Shown here piece after piece: positions 60,936-64,000 of a stretch of DNA of 64,000 nt. The position numbers and the translations under genes are program-made. The stretch covers positions 24,206,078 through 24,270,077 of the forward strand of contig ML681971.1 of the NCBI GenBank assembly GCA_007922195.1. Reading direction: 5' to 3'. The stretch's first letter is position 1. Each line of letters opens with the position of its first letter. Below the pieces are notes generated by a model. That model had not been told where the DNA came from, ran no database searches, and saw only the letters and a list, made by a program, of their open reading frames with translations. The stretch is from Podocnemis expansa. Taxonomy: Eukaryota; Chordata; Testudines; Podocnemididae.

Positions 60936-63109
60936 GCTGTAATCCTTCAACACTTCAAAGGCTGTGTGAGAATCATTCAATTTCAAAGAAAGCATCAAGT
61001 TTCTCAGATGAACTGGACCAAATGCTATTAATTAACTGCATTAATTGTATTATAGCAGCAAGTAGTTGGAAAATGTAATTTAGTGATGGAGAACGCCAAT
61101 TCATTCCACATATTTTACTGCTAGATGGGGAAGGAAAAAATACTGCTGGCAAAGTCAATTGCTTCAGTTCTATACAAAATAGTCTTTCATATTCTATATG
61201 TGCCTCAGTGTGGAAGGCTTCAAGCCTTACTGTAGGGCGAGCTTCTTATCCTAAAAGGGTGAGAAACACCACAGTGTAGAGGGCTTGCATCAATCCCCTC
61301 ATTATCTAAACTGCATTTCTACTCTGAGAAGTAAAACTCCAGTCTTGTAAGAAGCTTCATGTAAGTTCAGGAGTTCTCTGCAGAGGGCACAAAACATTAT
61401 AGAGGTTCCTCCTAACAAAGCTAGGTCATCTGCACAGTTTACATTTTAAAAAAATACTTGTTTATTTAACTATTAGTCCATCCTATGCTGAAATTCATAC
61501 TGGTTTCATTCTGTCTCACACATCACCAGCAGTAATGTTTTGTAACTGGAATTTAATTAGCAATAATTTTCAGGATGCTTAAGACAGAATAGAATACAGC
61601 CCCCCCTCCCCCTTGTAGAGTTGTGCTGGCTTTCAAATGGTAAGAGGATTAAACAAAAGTAATAAAAATACATTGTAGAAAGCAGCACAGGAGATATGAT
61701 CCCATATATACACAAAGATCATGCTTATTGAATGATTGCATTGTTTGCAGTCACACTACGAAGTGAAACAGCACTTTGAACCTTTACCGTGGGGTGTAAG
61801 TGGTGCAAAGAGATTTGTGCATTCTCTATGCACGAGAGTGTATTTCTCAGTTCAATTTATGTAAAGAACAATTTTTCATCAGTCTGCAGCATCAGCTGTG
61901 GGCAATACACTGAATCAGCATGTCTTTGGTCGATGCAAACTCGGGAATGTTCTGTTCCCTTCCACGGAAAGAGTCTGTTCTCTTGTCACAGGTATGTGGC
62001 ATGCAGCTGCTATTTATGTTATTTTTGTTCCATCAAAAATTAAGACTAAAGCTCTCTGTTTCTATTTATACAATGCACCCACCACAGAAGCCTAGGTACA
62101 TGAAGTGCTGCTGAAAACACCTATATTACAATCATTAAATTAATTTGACATTAGTGGGGTTTTTTTGTTTGTTTGTTTGTTCTGTTTTGTTAAACAGATG
62201 CCTTCACCACTCTGTCTTCTCCTCAGGGAAAAAAAGTCCTGCTTTGTGTTTTTATTATACAGTATATAATGCCTTGCAACTTACACAGAAAGTTATTAAT
62301 ATATGTTCTGAGTTTTTAGAGGGAAGGAAGAAAATGCAAGTGTCAAGACCCATTAACCAGAGAATCCACCAGCACCAGCTCCCACATGGAAAAATCTAGG
62401 TATTCTCAAAGTGTCTCAGTGCACATCAGTTACCTTGGTAGAAGAGGAAGAGAGAAAAAGTCTCTTTGACAACCAGTAACTAAACTACAAAGGGTTATTT
62501 AGGTTAAAAGACAATATTTTGACTTGCACCTGGAGCCAAACTGGAAATTGGCACCATCCACAAAGTGGAGAGATATTAATGAGCCATTGATGCTATACGG
62601 TTTTACACCTGTTGAAGATCTGGTCCAATACAGTCTTTGCCAGAAGTCACCACTGTGCAAATTCCCAGTCACATTCTTGCTAACCTGACTGTCACAGGCC
62701 CACTGGAAGGACTGGCTTGAAAACGAAAAACCAAAAAGGTGCTCCAGACCCTTCCACAAATTCCAGGGTATGGGGAGGAGGATATTGACAGAAGTCTTTT
62801 TGTGGTTCTGGGCGAAAATGTTTTTTAAAAAAGAATGCTGCAGCAATTTACCAAAGGACAAAACTTTCCACATTTAGGTCATATTATATCCTCACTGACC
62901 CACACCACTCCAGAGGAAGAAGTACCATAGTCTCATCAAAGAAAATGACCTACTCAGAAAAAGGAAATATCCCCATAGACTGGGAAAGAAAAAAGAGCTG
63001 AAGCAGCTTTGGTCAGGAACCCCTCCAGAGCTCCAGCTCAAGAACACTGGGTTGAAGAGACCTGAAATCTTTTTCACAGGGTGGTCACATTAACTTGACC
63101 AGCATCAGT

Positions 63110-63800
63110 TCAGTCCCCACAATTCAAATATATAGACATCTCTGAACAGGGAGATCACCCTCACCAGCAAGGGAAATGCACAGAGATCTATGAACCCCCA
63201 GTTGTAGGGCAATGTCTCCGCCTAGCCTGTCAAATTAGAAGAATTCTTATACATCACCTATGAAGACAACTGTAAAACCCCATTAATGAGGTGGTCTCCC
63301 TTACTATCTAGGCCGCAGAAATGTAGAGAGATCTCAACTCCACGTACAGGGCAGCCTCTCTCATTTCCTTAGCAAATCCATAGAGCTCTCAAAACCCCAA
63401 GGGCAACCTCTCTCATTAGATAGGTCAATATAGAGAGACCTCCAAAACCCAACTACAGGGCCATCTCTCTCTCATTAGATAGGCAAACACACAGAGACCT
63501 CTGAACTACTATTACAAGGCAACCTCTCTTGCAAGACAGACAATAGATCTGTAAATCAAACTCCACTTATGTGACAGCTTCTCTTACTGTGCAGATTACT
63601 ACACAGGGACCTGTAAACTCCAATTTTGAGCCAGTCTCTCTCAGTAGACACTAAGAATCAGCAAAATCCCTATATATTGCATACACAGAGACCTCTGAAC
63701 CCTAATTACGGGGTGGTCTTTCTGATTAGCCTCTCAAATTAGGGAAAGCCCTAAATATCATCAGTAAGGAGACTGCTAAACCCCACTCAATTCAGAAGAG
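63110..63800 (+). repeat. Degenerate tandem repeat, unit about 55-70 bases
   Basis: A unit near CACAGAGACCTCTGAACCCC, then AATTACAGGGCAACCTCTCT and CATTAGATAGGCAAA recurs about ten times. Examples start near 63178, 63328, 63428, 63488, 63603 and 63682. A longer phrase (CAAATTAG...CATCACCTATGAAGACAACT and CAAATTAG...CATCAGTAAGGAGACTGCT) recurs near 63230 and 63730. Confidence 0.75.
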
Positions 63801-63814
63801 AGTCACTGTCTGTG

Positions 63815-64000
63815 ATATCTACGTCTGATGAAGTAGGTTAGAGCCCACAAAAGCCTATGCCTGAGGAAATCTGTTAGGCTATAACATGCCACAGGACTCT
63901 CATTGTTTTTACTGTCTGTGTTTGGTTCCAGAGAAGTAGTCAGGTTAGTTTAAGCAAAACAAATCCTGTGGGACTTAAAGACTAACACATTTATTTATTG
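63815..64000. repeat. Two Penelope-type tails, tail to tail
   Basis: Forward: GTCTGATGAAGTAGGTTAGA, CCCACAAAAGCCTATG, CTGTTAGGCTATAACATGCC, ACAGGACTCTCATTG. Then reverse, to the window end: AAATCCTGTGGGACTTAAAG, ACTAACACATTTATTTATTG. The order of arms is the opposite of the fold-back units at 42.4 and 45.1 kb. The element continues beyond the window. Confidence 0.7.

Noticed and set aside
1..64000. CRISPR arrays, bacterial operons, tRNA or rRNA genes
   Set aside because: None was seen. Repeats here are dispersed transposons or tandem arrays without regular unique spacers, and the genes are vertebrate with introns.

Overview
This is nuclear DNA of a vertebrate, most likely a non-avian reptile and probably a turtle. 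The genes have large introns, GT/AG splice sites, a CpG-island promoter and vertebrate protein families. Long AT-rich stretches are packed with old MIR-type SINEs, hAT and Harbinger-like miniature DNA transposons, and a Penelope-like retroelement family. The species call is an inference from this mix of repeats and genes; no alignment was run.

Three genes can be supported. (1) At the left edge, a CpG island (about 1.25-2.1 kb) holds the first coding exon of a HIT zinc-finger gene on the minus strand, best matched to ZNHIT3. The rest of that gene lies to the left of the window. (2) At 8.8-9.8 kb on the minus strand is an intact, intronless class A GPCR of 322 residues. It has the hallmarks of the lysophospholipid/cannabinoid-type receptors, but I cannot name it. 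(3) From 25.0 to 58.2 kb on the plus strand is a complete carbonic anhydrase IV (CA4) gene. I reconstructed eight coding exons (318 residues): signal peptide, intact zinc site and proton shuttle, and a GPI-anchor tail. A TATA box and a poly(A) signal fit this model. Intron 1 is 24.4 kb and contains the only assembly gap (400 N, inside a transposon).

Everything else is intergenic or intronic and largely repeat-derived. At least four hAT-like elements have clear 8-bp target duplications, one of them inserted inside another hAT-like element. Harbinger-type MITEs with 3-bp duplications occur at 20.0, 33.5 and 54.7 kb, and a Tigger-like element at 19.0 kb. A Penelope-like element at 13.9-14.9 kb keeps a decayed GIY-YIG domain. 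Its 3' tail recurs about ten times, mostly as short fold-back (inverted) units. Tandem repeats lie at 39.9-40.3, 58.8-59.2 and 63.1-63.8 kb. A triple-nested insertion sits in CA4 intron 5.

The genes do not form an operon or pathway. ZNHIT3 acts in box C/D snoRNP assembly, the GPCR is a membrane receptor and CA4 is an extracellular CO2/bicarbonate enzyme. In human, ZNHIT3 and CA4 lie apart on 17q (17q12 and 17q23, from general knowledge), so their adjacency here is informative about synteny.
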